A DNA stretch of 64,000 bases from UBA12087 sp964370815 (GCA_964370815.1 CAYJKQ010000006.1:91898-155897); one strand, 5' to 3'. Shown: positions 52,001 through 60,924, numbered from the stretch's first letter. Notes: generated by a model from the sequence alone, not told the origin. A program made the numbers and translations.

Positions 52001-52539
52001 GACGCGAAATGCTGGCTGGCAAGCACTTTCCACCCATGCAGCTCTTCTTTGAAGAAGCCAATAAGGTCCTGACCGGCGTCTCAGGAGGGGCGGCTTCCGA
52101 CCAGGGTTCCGGGGATTCGGGCAATCCGGTCAGCCATCTCTTTCAGACCATGTGGCGGGATGGGCGCAAGTACAACATCTTCCTGCACCTGATGGCTCAG
52201 ACCGTGAGTGAATTGCCGGCAGGCATCCTGTCTTCCTGTGCCAATGTCTTCGTCTTCCAGACCAAGGATCCCAAGGATCGTGACCTGATCCTGCCCCATC
52301 TTGGACGCTCGGAAAAAGGGCTGGTCAATACCGAATACAAACGCTACCTGGCGCGCATCCCGCGCAGCTATGCCATCGCCAAGCTGGGATACAGCGACGA
52401 TGTGATCTGGTTGGAACCAGTGCTGGTCAGCCCGCTGATGATCCAGTGCAATGAACCTTCTGATGAAGAGATCATCCGGAAATTGGGTCATGTTTCACTG
52501 GAACGGACCGTCTCCGACATGCTCGCCTCTCATCCATAA
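49048..52539 (+). CDS. VirB4/TraC-like secretion ATPase with Ser/Thr/Gly-rich insert
   Basis: 1163 residues with GGAAAC upstream. The N-terminal 270 residues are a VirB4/TraC-like domain (VYLAAGVFNEPKIGIVQCYG among others). Residues about 285-505 form a long low-complexity segment rich in Ser, Thr, Gly, Gln and Asp with repeated SSHTDGSS/SVTDGSS units. The C-terminal half is the motor: Walker A GDTGFGKSIAA (about 699-709), Walker B MQLFFEEANKVL (about 996-1007) and IFLHLMAQTVSEL near 1050. It likely energises substrate movement in a type IV-like apparatus. The insert is unusual for VirB4 and may be a flexible spacer. Confidence 0.8.
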   Translation: MIIGKLTEKIPWLKRKDKLSIPDDLEINGTELTYNERHELESLIFHLIEREGGREYSGYRVIRLLQLRYISMEARRDAGLLQKMRTVLRGLYGAQVDLVYLAAGVFNEPKIGIVQCYGVAAFSANKEEAIQRSLQNLYALRAGLVGAYRQIRLEPLSAEVAQWLARSLEQMPYAVVAVGHPDPRENSRGGDASMRDPLSSGSQSAQQYSQQQNELLFRGMSSLEEEFLLMLLTSHVRLEDILTMLSGLLEDTSIYASRQLGTRAASFGISLPAILTGGLAENASQSYATNHTNGVTQGQASMDGVAESQGQAHTVGQSSTSGWAHTVGTSETDTVGSSSTVGSSVTQGSSHTDGSSVTDGSSHTDSSGLASSHTDSSGYGVNGGIGGSIAPAGVGLSANVGGNASWGSSDGVINSSGSSDASMHSATTSQSDTVSNSVTQSQSQTNSQSHSSTQSEANTISGSQTESVADTTSSSSTQSHADTTSTARSTTDGVNLGQSLGRGVSAGMSVGVAPSFSLSNANQWQDDPTILLTEIMRTQRKLLDIASREGAFYTDLYALARTEQGVQALMGLIPEAFHGTEDVVAGVQTRALSEIEQAYIGLHARTFTPSTRIETIPEAMSGYADSTLLTMLQVAAYTAPGMFEQGSALTTQEETPAFAFYPDIPGDISLARQWSSETGLLTDVFLKLSRDRHFHTAFVGDTGFGKSIAAERLAYETTRYWHYRTIVLDFGQGWRKAMNWTGISKSNSEDGRSHVDIRQLYPGSPRPLRWNILQVPRRLEPGRYRSMLAELFANAGRMGARQLGFMRRALTELYFEAGVLTGDPKLQNGPLGHLQDKREVELIRNERQNSKDDLHPGTLLETLSPSELQALAVYRSRKLDVSQWVDRLRSYKIRFEKDQTSRTSLEGVLLRLEQFSEGQMARQYGASASSLSSAPGVEDLGLLGDPDNPWGILVIEGGAEMDEYSKAALLSLLASILYTDAVARRREMLAGKHFPPMQLFFEEANKVLTGVSGGAASDQGSGDSGNPVSHLFQTMWRDGRKYNIFLHLMAQTVSELPAGILSSCANVFVFQTKDPKDRDLILPHLGRSEKGLVNTEYKRYLARIPRSYAIAKLGYSDDVIWLEPVLVSPLMIQCNEPSDEEIIRKLGHVSLERTVSDMLASHP

Positions 52540-52565
52540 ATCATAAAAAAGGAGAAATACAAAAA

Positions 52566-53477
52566 ATGCAAACCAAAAAACGTTCCCCCATCGCCGCCAT
52601 CGTTCTGGCAGTCATTATCGGTCTGCTGGTGATCGCCCTGTTGAACGGCGTCATCCGCCCAACCCAGGTCGTGGTCGCCAAAGTCGCCATCGCATCGGGT
52701 ACTTTGTTGACCGATCAACTGGTTGAACTACGCACCATCCCGATGGGCGCTAGACCTAAGGACGCATTTTCGAAGGTTGAAGATGTAGCCGGCAAGATCC
52801 TGGCGGTTGGACGGGCTCCGGGTGACTGGATCGTCAGTACCGTTTTGGGAGAGATCGCCGGTGCTGGCATCCCGGCTGAGCTACCGGATGGGCATGTGGC
52901 TCTGGCGATCCATGTCAACCTGGCCAGCGGAGTGGCCGGTCTGCTGCGCCCGGGACAGACCGTGACTGTCATTGGCATGCTTTCCCCGGAGATTATCAAG
53001 GCCAGCGCTTCCAGCCTGTTTTCAGCTCCAGTCCCTGAATTCACTTCACCGCTCCTATCCACTACGCCTGAAGTGTCGGCAACTCAATCACCAACCCCAA
53101 CCTCCACACCCGAGCCACCGACCTCGCCCCTGGCACGGTTGGCAATCAGCGGTTTGCGGGTCTTGATGGTGCCTCAATCCTTTCGATATGAAGAGATCCC
53201 GGCCGGTGCCAGCCAGGAAGAATTGTTTTCTGCGGCGCGTACCAGCGATTCTGCCCAGGAAGGCAGCGTCATTGTTCTGGATGTCCCCACCGGGCTGGTG
53301 GAAGTAACCCCCGGATTCAAGGTAGATCCAGCCACCTTGCTGGCTGCCCTGGACCAATACGGCATTATTCACCTGGCGCTTGAACCCGCCTCTGGCCTGG
53401 AACTGGATGTGGTCGATGTGATCACGCTCAACCTGGGTGATCTTTACAACGAAATGAACGAATATCGGAAGAGATAG
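52566..53477 (+). CDS. cpaB: CpaB/RcpC-like Flp pilus assembly protein (SAF domain)
   Basis: 303 residues with AAGGAG upstream. An N-terminal helix (about 8-28) is followed by the SAF domain: VVVAKVAIASGTLLTDQLV and LRPGQTVTVIGM-like segments. A Pro/Thr-rich loop (about 165-195) divides the domain, and an extended C-terminal part includes DVVDVITLNLGDLY. CpaB helps assemble the outer ring of Tad pili; the Pro/Thr loop may be a flexible linker. It precedes TadZ and TadA homologues, the standard order. Confidence 0.8.
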   Translation: MQTKKRSPIAAIVLAVIIGLLVIALLNGVIRPTQVVVAKVAIASGTLLTDQLVELRTIPMGARPKDAFSKVEDVAGKILAVGRAPGDWIVSTVLGEIAGAGIPAELPDGHVALAIHVNLASGVAGLLRPGQTVTVIGMLSPEIIKASASSLFSAPVPEFTSPLLSTTPEVSATQSPTPTSTPEPPTSPLARLAISGLRVLMVPQSFRYEEIPAGASQEELFSAARTSDSAQEGSVIVLDVPTGLVEVTPGFKVDPATLLAALDQYGIIHLALEPASGLELDVVDVITLNLGDLYNEMNEYRKR

Positions 53478-53483
53478 ATAATT

Positions 53484-54797
53484 ATGAATGATAACGCTTA
53501 CCAGACCAACAAGGTCACCGTCCTGCTGGCCGGCGCCGGGCATGACCTGGTCTACTACCAGATGCAGCAACCCATCCTGGCCGACCAGCGTTTCATGATC
53601 GCAGGTCATGCCGCCCAGTGGTCCATGTTTGAGTCCAATCTGAACAGCCTACAGCCTGACCTGGTGATCGTCCAGGCCGACATCGCTCCGGATGCGGAGA
53701 CCCTGATCGCTGCTTTGCAGAAGATCTCGGCCTGGCATGGCATCGCCATCGTGGTGCTTTCGATGGCTCAAAAGGATTTTCAGGGAGCTTTCACCAGGCT
53801 GGATTGTATACGCGGTGTGTTCGTGGCACCCGTCAACTGGACCGAGATCATCCAGGCAGCCTATGGCGCTGCCATGACCGCCAAGGCCAGCTTGAAGCAG
53901 GCTGCCCCCATGCAGCAGTCTGTCTCAAGCTATTCCACCAGCGGATCGTCGGCTTACATCACCGGTACCAAACGCATTGCGGTTCTTTCGCATGCCGGCG
54001 GGGCAGGTGTTTCCACCATTGCTGAGAACCTGGCCTACGAATTATCTGTCCGGCTCAGTGTCAAGACCCTGCTGGTCTCGATGGGACTGCCGCCGGCAGC
54101 TACCCCTCACCTGGGGCTGCGCTATGTACCCAACCTGAACGAATACTTTGACCGCCCTGGCAAGTCTGCCTTCCAGGCTGCCATCCAGCGTAAGGAAAAT
54201 CTGGAGATTCTGCTGGCACCCGAATCATCCCTGGAATACATGCATATTCTGGAGAACTCCAGCAAGGGAACCGGTGAAGGCAGTATCAACGGCATGTTGA
54301 TTGATTCGGAAGATGGGCGTTATGCGGCCATTGTCATGGATGTGCCCACCACGGAAGATCTGTGGATGATGCATTCCATCATTTTTGCCAATTATGCCTT
54401 GATCGTGGCACGGCCGACCCTGGCCGATCTGACCGCAGTTCGCCATACCCTGACTCTTTTGCTTACGGGATTGAAAAGTGAAAAGCGGCTGGCACGCGAA
54501 TCGATCTACCTGGTCCTGAACCAGACCTCCGAGCGCAGCAGCTTCACCCCGCGCATTTTTCAGGAGGAGCTTTCCAAGGTGATGGGCTGGGCTCCACCCA
54601 TTGCTGCGATACTGCCCTTTGATCCAGATGTCACCCGGGCGCAGGATGATGGCATCCTGCCGGTGACACGTAGCGACGTGTTTGCCGGAGGGATTCGCGC
54701 CATTATCAATACCTTGTTTCCGCAGATGGAAGCGAATATTACCCGTCCGAATGGAAAAAAGAGCTTTCTGCGGTTGCCCAGGATCCGTATTACTTAG
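53484..54797 (+). CDS. tadZ: TadZ/CpaE-like ATPase
   Basis: 437 residues. An N-terminal receiver-like domain (about 1-125) is followed by a ParA/MinD-type ATPase domain opening at about 165 with RIAVLSHAGGAGVSTIAENL. The Walker A lacks both lysines of the canonical KGGVGKT motif (HAGGAGVST), as in atypical TadZ proteins. TadZ localises the Tad machinery at the cell pole. Conserved DLTAVRHTLTLL and ILPFDPDVTRAQ follow. It lies six bases after cpaB. Confidence 0.82.
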   Translation: MNDNAYQTNKVTVLLAGAGHDLVYYQMQQPILADQRFMIAGHAAQWSMFESNLNSLQPDLVIVQADIAPDAETLIAALQKISAWHGIAIVVLSMAQKDFQGAFTRLDCIRGVFVAPVNWTEIIQAAYGAAMTAKASLKQAAPMQQSVSSYSTSGSSAYITGTKRIAVLSHAGGAGVSTIAENLAYELSVRLSVKTLLVSMGLPPAATPHLGLRYVPNLNEYFDRPGKSAFQAAIQRKENLEILLAPESSLEYMHILENSSKGTGEGSINGMLIDSEDGRYAAIVMDVPTTEDLWMMHSIIFANYALIVARPTLADLTAVRHTLTLLLTGLKSEKRLARESIYLVLNQTSERSSFTPRIFQEELSKVMGWAPPIAAILPFDPDVTRAQDDGILPVTRSDVFAGGIRAIINTLFPQMEANITRPNGKKSFLRLPRIRIT

Positions 54798-54848
54798 AAT
54801 ACCGATCTTTTTTTATTAGAAGCACTTTTTTTGATTTGGAGGCTGACC

Positions 54849-56135
54849 GTGCCAGGCATTTTAGGGATGTATGATACAGCGACAACTGCAAATAACCTGG
54901 ATGAATCCATCCGGGCTGAAGTGTTCAACGAGGTCATTGACCTGATCAACCACGAGTTTCCGACGAACATCCTGCAGAGTCCGAGTGATGACGACCGGCA
55001 GCGAATACGGGAACGGGTGGATGCAGCCATCTCCGTATCTCTTCGCAAGCGCAATTGTCGTCCCGGCTCGGGACAGGAAGACGTTATGTCGGAAGAGCTC
55101 ACCCGCCGGATCCTTGGATTGGGTTTTCTGGATCTGCTGCTGCCACCAGCCCGTACCGACCTGTCCGAGATCACCATTTATTCCAGCGGCTTGCTGCAGA
55201 TCATGCGCAAGGGCATGGTGCGTTGGGAAAACATCGACCTGCATCCTGAGCCTGGTGAGATCTGGCGCGTCCTGGATCGTCTGATCGGACCACAGAACAA
55301 GACCTTGAACGAGACCAATCCGAGCATCAACGCCAAGCTGCCGGCGACACTTCATAACCCCGGGGGCGGGCGCATCAAAGCCTTGCATCCGGTCATCGCA
55401 CCACCGGGACGCAATCCTTCCATTAATATTCGCCTGTATGAGCAGAAACCGGTCTTACCGGAGTGGTTGTTGGAGCGCGGCATGATGAGTCCAGAAATGA
55501 TGGACACCCTTCGTCAAGAAATGGAACGTGGTTCCCGCATTTTGATCTCGGGTGGAACCCGTACCGGAAAAACCACCTTGCTCAGTGCCCTGTGCAATTT
55601 TCTGCCACAGGCCTGGCGCATCGTGAAGATCGAGGATCCGGAGGAGATCTGGGTCAACCGAGCGACCGTCCAGACCGTGGAAGCCCGACCGCAGGCTATT
55701 GGCACAGATGTGCGTCCCTATACCCTGGCAGATGGAGTGGATGATGCCATGCGCATGTCGCCAGACTATCTGGTGATCGGCGAGGTGCGGGATGGGGCAG
55801 CAGCCATGAGCCTGTTCCGGGCCTTGATGACCGGTCACAGCGGTGCCTGCACCTTCCACGCCGACAGTCCGCGCGAAGCTGCCCGACGTCTGGCCACGGT
55901 CATGGGAGCAGATGCGGGTGTGCGACCCCATGAAGCCAACCAGATGATCTGTGATGCGGTGGATTTGCTGGTGCAGATCAACATCCGCCATGAGGTACGG
56001 CGGGTGACTGCTATCTCGAATGTATCCAAGGGGCTGAAGAATGGGGATGTGTTTTTTGAGCCGATTTACCGGTACATGGAAGAATCTTCAGCTGCAGAGT
56101 CGAGGTGGGAGAAAGCGGGTATATTGTTACTATAA
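54849..56135 (+). CDS. tadA: TadA/CpaF secretion ATPase
   Basis: 428 residues from GTG 54849 with TTGGAGG seven bases upstream. The N-terminal half is the CpaF-type domain with EITIYSSGLLQIMRKG, and the motor has Walker A GGTRTGKTTLLSAL (about 235-248), Walker B-like IKIEDPEEI, and MRMSPDYLVIGEVRDGAAA. TadA hexamers power assembly of Tad pili. The next collinear gene is tadB, but 4.8 kb of DNA with opposite-strand genes lies between. The frame has no C-terminal extension. Confidence 0.93.
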   Translation: MPGILGMYDTATTANNLDESIRAEVFNEVIDLINHEFPTNILQSPSDDDRQRIRERVDAAISVSLRKRNCRPGSGQEDVMSEELTRRILGLGFLDLLLPPARTDLSEITIYSSGLLQIMRKGMVRWENIDLHPEPGEIWRVLDRLIGPQNKTLNETNPSINAKLPATLHNPGGGRIKALHPVIAPPGRNPSINIRLYEQKPVLPEWLLERGMMSPEMMDTLRQEMERGSRILISGGTRTGKTTLLSALCNFLPQAWRIVKIEDPEEIWVNRATVQTVEARPQAIGTDVRPYTLADGVDDAMRMSPDYLVIGEVRDGAAAMSLFRALMTGHSGACTFHADSPREAARRLATVMGADAGVRPHEANQMICDAVDLLVQINIRHEVRRVTAISNVSKGLKNGDVFFEPIYRYMEESSAAESRWEKAGILLL

Positions 56136-56438
56136 ATCACAGCAGATTGTTGGCAATAAAATACCAGAACACGAATACTGATTCTAGTCGCATAACGATT
56201 GGTGCTAATTAATCCTATATAACTAGGACTTGTTATGAGCTGGTTGATTGAATGTGGTTTGTATCGGTTCAGCTAATTTTCCACTGAGATTGATAGATTC
56301 AAAATTCATAATTTCTCAATGCTCTGAATAATTATGAACCACATTCAAAGACGAATGTGATGAAGCTTTGACCAAACGTATTCTGGCTCAAAATTATTTC
56401 GATAACAATATTCCTTGATATTCATATGGCTATACTCA
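56136..56438. other. AT-rich left flank of the inserted block
   Basis: No gene. A perfect 12-bp inverted repeat, TTGAATGTGGTT (56248-56259) and AACCACATTCAA (56337-56348), spans 78 bases of AT-rich spacer and lies between tadA and the HEPN gene. It is at the edge of the region whose composition changes, but no matching copy was seen on the right edge. Confidence 0.45.
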
Positions 56439-57083
56439 TTATTCTCCGAATTCGTTCATTTCATTTTCATAACGGATGTGATGTATTACCGTTAATCTTG
56501 GCCCAACGCTAGAATCCCACCCTTCTTTAAGTTGCTCATATAACCACTTGCAAAGACGAAAATGCAGATCGCGAAAGTTAGTATGAAATTTATCAGTTAC
56601 TGCTTGTATAGGTTTAAGACCTTTATATTCTAGAGGGATCGGGTATCTTCCCCAATATGGTATTGCGTCCTGGCATATTTGTAAAATGCGTACATCACCT
56701 TTAGACAAAACGAGACCATCAACTCTTTTAGCAAGATTAAGTAATTTATGGCTTTTAAGTGATTTATCTAATTTCCCACTTGAGATCAAATTGGAGTTAC
56801 CTGCAATAATGAGGCCTTTAAGGACATTTTCCAGAGCAAGGCTTGCTAAAAGAATGTAAGAACGTGAATGGGCGGATGATTTTTTCGTGTGCCACTTTCC
56901 ATCAAATTGAGTTTCGGATTCAATTGCCATTCCATTGTCTTTATCCGACCATAATACCTCAGCTGCTTCTTCAAGTTCTTCAGAATAACTTAACCAGGAA
57001 TCGGGCATAGCATCTCTGACAAACAATTGGTGATTGTTTAGATCAATTATTTGATCGTCAGTAGGGTTCTCTGGAATTATCAT
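56439..57083 (-). CDS. HEPN-like domain protein
   Basis: 214 residues. The central helix SYILLASLALENVLKGLIIA (about 74-93) and the later SHKLLNLAKRV (about 110-120) match the HEPN fold, and AIPYWGRYPIPLEY (about 139-152) resembles the Arg-Tyr-Pro element of several HEPN subfamilies. A strict R-x4-6-H RNase motif is not obvious, so RNase activity is uncertain. Its start is about 70 bases past the stop of the helicase-nuclease gene, in the same direction. HEPN proteins commonly act as RNases or as partners in defence modules. Confidence 0.65.
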   Translation of the reverse strand: MIIPENPTDDQIIDLNNHQLFVRDAMPDSWLSYSEELEEAAEVLWSDKDNGMAIESETQFDGKWHTKKSSAHSRSYILLASLALENVLKGLIIAGNSNLISSGKLDKSLKSHKLLNLAKRVDGLVLSKGDVRILQICQDAIPYWGRYPIPLEYKGLKPIQAVTDKFHTNFRDLHFRLCKWLYEQLKEGWDSSVGPRLTVIHHIRYENEMNEFGE

Positions 57084-57150
57084 ATTACAATGACTTATGT
57101 ATGATACCTAATAAATTAATAAATCCTTTTGTTATCCATATCATAGTTTA

Positions 57151-60100
57151 TTATGGATAACAAAAAACACGTAATTTAGCACCTACAGAAGCCACATTAG
57201 ATAGGGTAGCAAACAATAGGTATGCTGCTTGGAGAGCCTCAGCACCGGGTTTTTCTTGACTCAACATTTTTTCAAACTTACTCTTTGATAAAGTCTGCCC
57301 CATGAACAGCCATACTTCCCGATCAGCCAATGGATGTCTGATTATAGAGTGGATTTGTTGCCAGGCTTTTGTGCCATTTTGTGGCCCAAGGCGGATCCGT
57401 TTCGTCACAATTGAGCCTCTATTATTCCAAGGTTCATCCCAACGAGGAAGATTTTTTGGAGTTGTCTGGTTGAACATCCCCAGGAAGTTTAAGTTTTTTG
57501 TCGCTTGCCCGATAACTTCTTGTAACGCGCTGGCAGAAGCTGGTTTTCTTGAGCTGCTCGCTTTTGCATGGATAAAAGCCACACGACGGTTATTGAAATC
57601 AGCCATAATAAAATCTGCTGACTCGGTCCCCATATCGTCACAAACCAGAATATCAGGATCACCAAAATATTCCTTCAGGCTTGTGTAACTACCCATATCC
57701 CCAGGAATATCAAAGAGATGAGCATTTTCTCTACCTTTTGGTCGACCAAGATTATCGATTATCCCGAACAATGTGTCATCTTCCCAACCATCTATTGTAA
57801 TGGGAACCCCTTTTTCATCCTCAATATTTTCGAGTAAAGGCACAGGGACCAATATCTGACTGACTTCAAATAGCTTTGAATCAAAGTCTTTACCAACTTT
57901 GAATAAGGGACTGTAGAACTCACCTAGAGTATAAATTAGATCGTTTTCTTCTGGAATGACACGGAATGATTGTTCCTGGTTTAGATAACTAATCAAGTCA
58001 CGGTTATCTGTCTGGTCAACTTTCCGGCAGTAAAGCATATCCAAATCCCGAGACTCAAGCTTGTATCGATGACTACTTTCAATATATTCAATGCTAACCC
58101 TACACGATTTACCATTTGCTGATATATCGAACATACCTCTTGTGATCTCTTGTGCCAAATCTTCTATCTCTAAAGGCTGTCCGGCAGGAATTGCATCGTC
58201 TCCGATAGTTTCAAAAGAATCTTCAACCTCAGAAATATCAAGTAATATATGCATTGGTGTACTATTATGAACTTCCATGCCCTCTTTGGCATATCGTTGA
58301 AATGTTGGGTGGGGATTGCGGGGTTCATGAATAGTTCCGACAATATTTGATAACCATTTTTCATATTCGTCCAAATATATTCGACCGCTTGCTTCCGAGA
58401 TGCGACCACGTTGGAACCCCAGATAACGGCGAAGACGGCGATTATTGCCTTCCTCCGCCTGAGTTTCTAAGCTGTAGCCTGTGACGTTTGTACATATTTG
58501 TGCATAATCATCGAATGCAGAAACCGTTTCTTGAATATTTGCTGCGCTAATAGCGCGTGATCTTATGGCAATCGTTCCCAGGTTTGAATTTCGTAAAGAT
58601 ACATTCGTCAGACAGCTTTTTACATGGTTACTGAATAATTTTTTCATCTGATAAGATTTTACAGGCTTACCCAAACCTGCAATTTTGTAATCAATCGGTA
58701 GATTTCCCAAGCTATCATAATAAGCTAATAAATCTCCTTCGCCACTTTTCATCTCACGCAGGTAAGTGATACCAAGTTTCGGTTCAATAAAATATGAATT
58801 TTCCAATAATGGGGAATTATTAAAAGCCACATATAAATAAATAACAGCATCCCCCTGATCGTAACGATGGAATAAACGGTCTTCTTCTTGGTAAGCCAGC
58901 TCAAGTAACTCGCAAATTTGCTTAAAGGAAAAATCAACTTCTTGATTATATAAGTTGACCATGCGTGGCAGGATTAGATCTTGCCTTGGATTTATCTTCT
59001 CAAATTCTAATGGGGTGCGAAAGCGGTATTTCAAATAGGTCAAGATAGGTTGGGAATCGAAGATGTTAGCCAACCATCCTGAACCGGTCGCCAAATTAAA
59101 AGCCGCCACTCCATTTAATGTTAATGCCTCATCATATTTAAGGTATCTTTCCCATAAATCTCGCTGACGTCCATTAGAATAATCCAGAACATATCCTTTT
59201 GCCAATGGATCATGGGTTGGGTTACGTATGATACGACCAATTTGCTGTACAAGTGCTCGCCCATCCGTGAGCGATTCAAATGGCGCTAAGATTTGAAATC
59301 TGGGGTCGTCAATGCCTTCCTGTAATTTGTACTGATGGATCCAGAAGATAGGATCAACCCCTTCTCCAACTTGTTCTTCATTTGAAACAATGGGAACATG
59401 TTTTCGTTCATTAGGATCATCATCTCTATCAGAGAAGGTTTCATGAATTGCAATGCAATTACGCTGCCTATCTTCCAGTACAGCTTTAATCTGCCGTATC
59501 TCCTGACTGTGATCACAGCGAATGATGACCCGAGGTTTATCCTCTTTACTATTACCAAATTTCTTATCGTAAAATTCGAGCAGGTCATCGATAAACTGAT
59601 TAGGATCTTTTGTGGCTTTCATGGGAATGAATTCTACACTTCGCAAGAGATGATCCTGTAAAGCATTGTGGAAAGTATAGCTATAAAGGAATGTAGTGTC
59701 GATATCAAAAACCTTGAGGTCGTTTCGAAAAGGAGTAGCCGTAAAAACGATTTTTGGTGCATTAAAGCTGCGAATAGCTTGACTCCAGGATGATGCTGGT
59801 TCGCAATGTCCCTCGTCTATAATCACTAAGTCGATATGTTTAATCAATTCTTCCCACTCTGCGTTCGGCAACTTACTCATGCTATAAATCATTTGGATAG
59901 TAGAAATCAGGACAGAAGAAGAAAAATCCTGGATTTTCTGCAATTGTTCAGTATTTGTGATCTCAATTACTGTTTTAGGTATATTTGATATTTCTGGAGG
60001 AGGGTTGAGGTGTTCGAAGAATCGGTTCTTAATATCTTGCGAGAGTTGATTACGCAGAGCTATCCGCGGGGTCAGGATAAGTGTACAATTAATTTCAGGC

Positions 60101-60306
60101 ACACAACGCGCTAAAACTGCAATCACTCCTGTTTTTCCACTACCAGTAGGCATATGCACCAAAGCTGCTTTGTTTACATCTCCACCATTGAATGCGGAGA
60201 TATAATTTCGCATTTTTAATACAGCTTCTTTCTGTGGCTCCCAGAGCGGTAGATTAACCAGGTATTTTTCTGGTGGGAGATTATCTCTGATATTTGTATT
60301 AGTCAT
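57151..60306 (-). CDS. SF2 helicase with C-terminal PD-(D/E)xK-like nuclease domain
   Basis: 1051 residues. SF2 motifs are visible: motif I MPTGSGKTGV (about 51-60), motif II IIDEGHCEP (DEGH type), motif III TATPFRND and motif VI QQIGRIIRNP (about 363-372). A middle domain of unknown fold spans about 480-880. Near the C-terminus, CDDMGTESADFIMADF followed by VAFIHAKAS (about 888-915) is a PD-(D/E)xK-like nuclease core with HxK lysine. The pairing resembles type III restriction or Hachiman-like systems in concept, but the partners differ. The start at 60306 has AGGAGG upstream. It is likely an antiphage protein, together with the HEPN gene. Confidence 0.8.
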   Translation of the reverse strand: MTNTNIRDNLPPEKYLVNLPLWEPQKEAVLKMRNYISAFNGGDVNKAALVHMPTGSGKTGVIAVLARCVPEINCTLILTPRIALRNQLSQDIKNRFFEHLNPPPEISNIPKTVIEITNTEQLQKIQDFSSSVLISTIQMIYSMSKLPNAEWEELIKHIDLVIIDEGHCEPASSWSQAIRSFNAPKIVFTATPFRNDLKVFDIDTTFLYSYTFHNALQDHLLRSVEFIPMKATKDPNQFIDDLLEFYDKKFGNSKEDKPRVIIRCDHSQEIRQIKAVLEDRQRNCIAIHETFSDRDDDPNERKHVPIVSNEEQVGEGVDPIFWIHQYKLQEGIDDPRFQILAPFESLTDGRALVQQIGRIIRNPTHDPLAKGYVLDYSNGRQRDLWERYLKYDEALTLNGVAAFNLATGSGWLANIFDSQPILTYLKYRFRTPLEFEKINPRQDLILPRMVNLYNQEVDFSFKQICELLELAYQEEDRLFHRYDQGDAVIYLYVAFNNSPLLENSYFIEPKLGITYLREMKSGEGDLLAYYDSLGNLPIDYKIAGLGKPVKSYQMKKLFSNHVKSCLTNVSLRNSNLGTIAIRSRAISAANIQETVSAFDDYAQICTNVTGYSLETQAEEGNNRRLRRYLGFQRGRISEASGRIYLDEYEKWLSNIVGTIHEPRNPHPTFQRYAKEGMEVHNSTPMHILLDISEVEDSFETIGDDAIPAGQPLEIEDLAQEITRGMFDISANGKSCRVSIEYIESSHRYKLESRDLDMLYCRKVDQTDNRDLISYLNQEQSFRVIPEENDLIYTLGEFYSPLFKVGKDFDSKLFEVSQILVPVPLLENIEDEKGVPITIDGWEDDTLFGIIDNLGRPKGRENAHLFDIPGDMGSYTSLKEYFGDPDILVCDDMGTESADFIMADFNNRRVAFIHAKASSSRKPASASALQEVIGQATKNLNFLGMFNQTTPKNLPRWDEPWNNRGSIVTKRIRLGPQNGTKAWQQIHSIIRHPLADREVWLFMGQTLSKSKFEKMLSQEKPGAEALQAAYLLFATLSNVASVGAKLRVFCYP

Positions 60307-60768
60307 GTTTTCCTCCTAATTCGACCTAGTAATGCTACGAAAAATATTCTTGTGTGTTTCGATTTTATTATGACATCAAAACCCTCTAAAAACAATTAGA
60401 GTTCAATAACATCTGTGGTGAATTTCTATTAATAACTATAGATAATTCTTCAACTTTATATGGAATAATCCTATCGAATAATTTCATCACGTTTTCCTTT
60501 GAAAAATGGTATCGAAATCAAATAGAATCTGACTTATTGATTCCGCCAAATCATGGATCGCCACTACAAAACCATATGTCATTCCCCGAATGAATCTCGT
60601 TTATTGGTTCACCAACAAACAACGTACACCGACATCCGAGGGCAGGTGGCAGGTGGTAACATCGACTGGTCTGACGATATCAAGCTGGGTTGCCAAGATC
60701 TGTCAATTTTGGGCGGTGACAAAAGGGGTTCAAAAATATAGAATAGATTTTTTAGATTATTATTTGTC
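60307..60768. other. AT-rich right flank of the inserted block
   Basis: No convincing gene in about 460 bases. A frame at 60553-60741 (62 residues) and another at 60590-60775 lack ribosome sites and homology. The helicase promoter presumably lies between 60307 and 60400. The region ends where the shared promoter element (60769) begins. Confidence 0.45.
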
Positions 60769-60801
60769 CCACTAGGATAAGCCCTTTTCTTTTGCTATAC
60801 T
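60769..60801 (+). promoter_or_regulatory. Shared promoter-like element, copy 2 (before tadB)
   Basis: CCACTAGGATAAG (60769-60781) and TATACT (60796-60801) are separated by 14 bases, exactly as at 45604-45636. It gives tadB and the following genes their own start point, independent of the interrupted tadA side. Confidence 0.65.
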
Positions 60802-60829
60802 CAATTAGATTTACAACTTAATAGTTTTT

Positions 60830-60900
60830 AATCGTTGGTCGGACCCTACCTGCTGGAACTGCACGCCTAAGGCGCGCAGGCATGTGTGTCCGGCTTTTGT
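60830..60900 (+). ncRNA. Structured leader RNA, copy 2
   Basis: AATCGTTGGT-N3-ACCCT (60830-60847) recurs from 45693. GTCGGAC (60838-60844) pairs with GTCCGGC (60888-60894; one G-T pair), enclosing a second hairpin with CTGCACGCC and GGCGCGCAG (60859-60879, one mismatch). TTTTGT follows. The layout, though not most of the sequence, matches copy 1, suggesting one class of attenuator. Confidence 0.5.
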
Positions 60901-60924
60901 ATTTAATCCTTGCAAGGAGGACGT

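Noticed and set aside
60553..60741. 62-codon frame between the helicase and the tadB promoter.
   Set aside because: No ribosome site, no recognisable domain and it overlaps another equally open frame.
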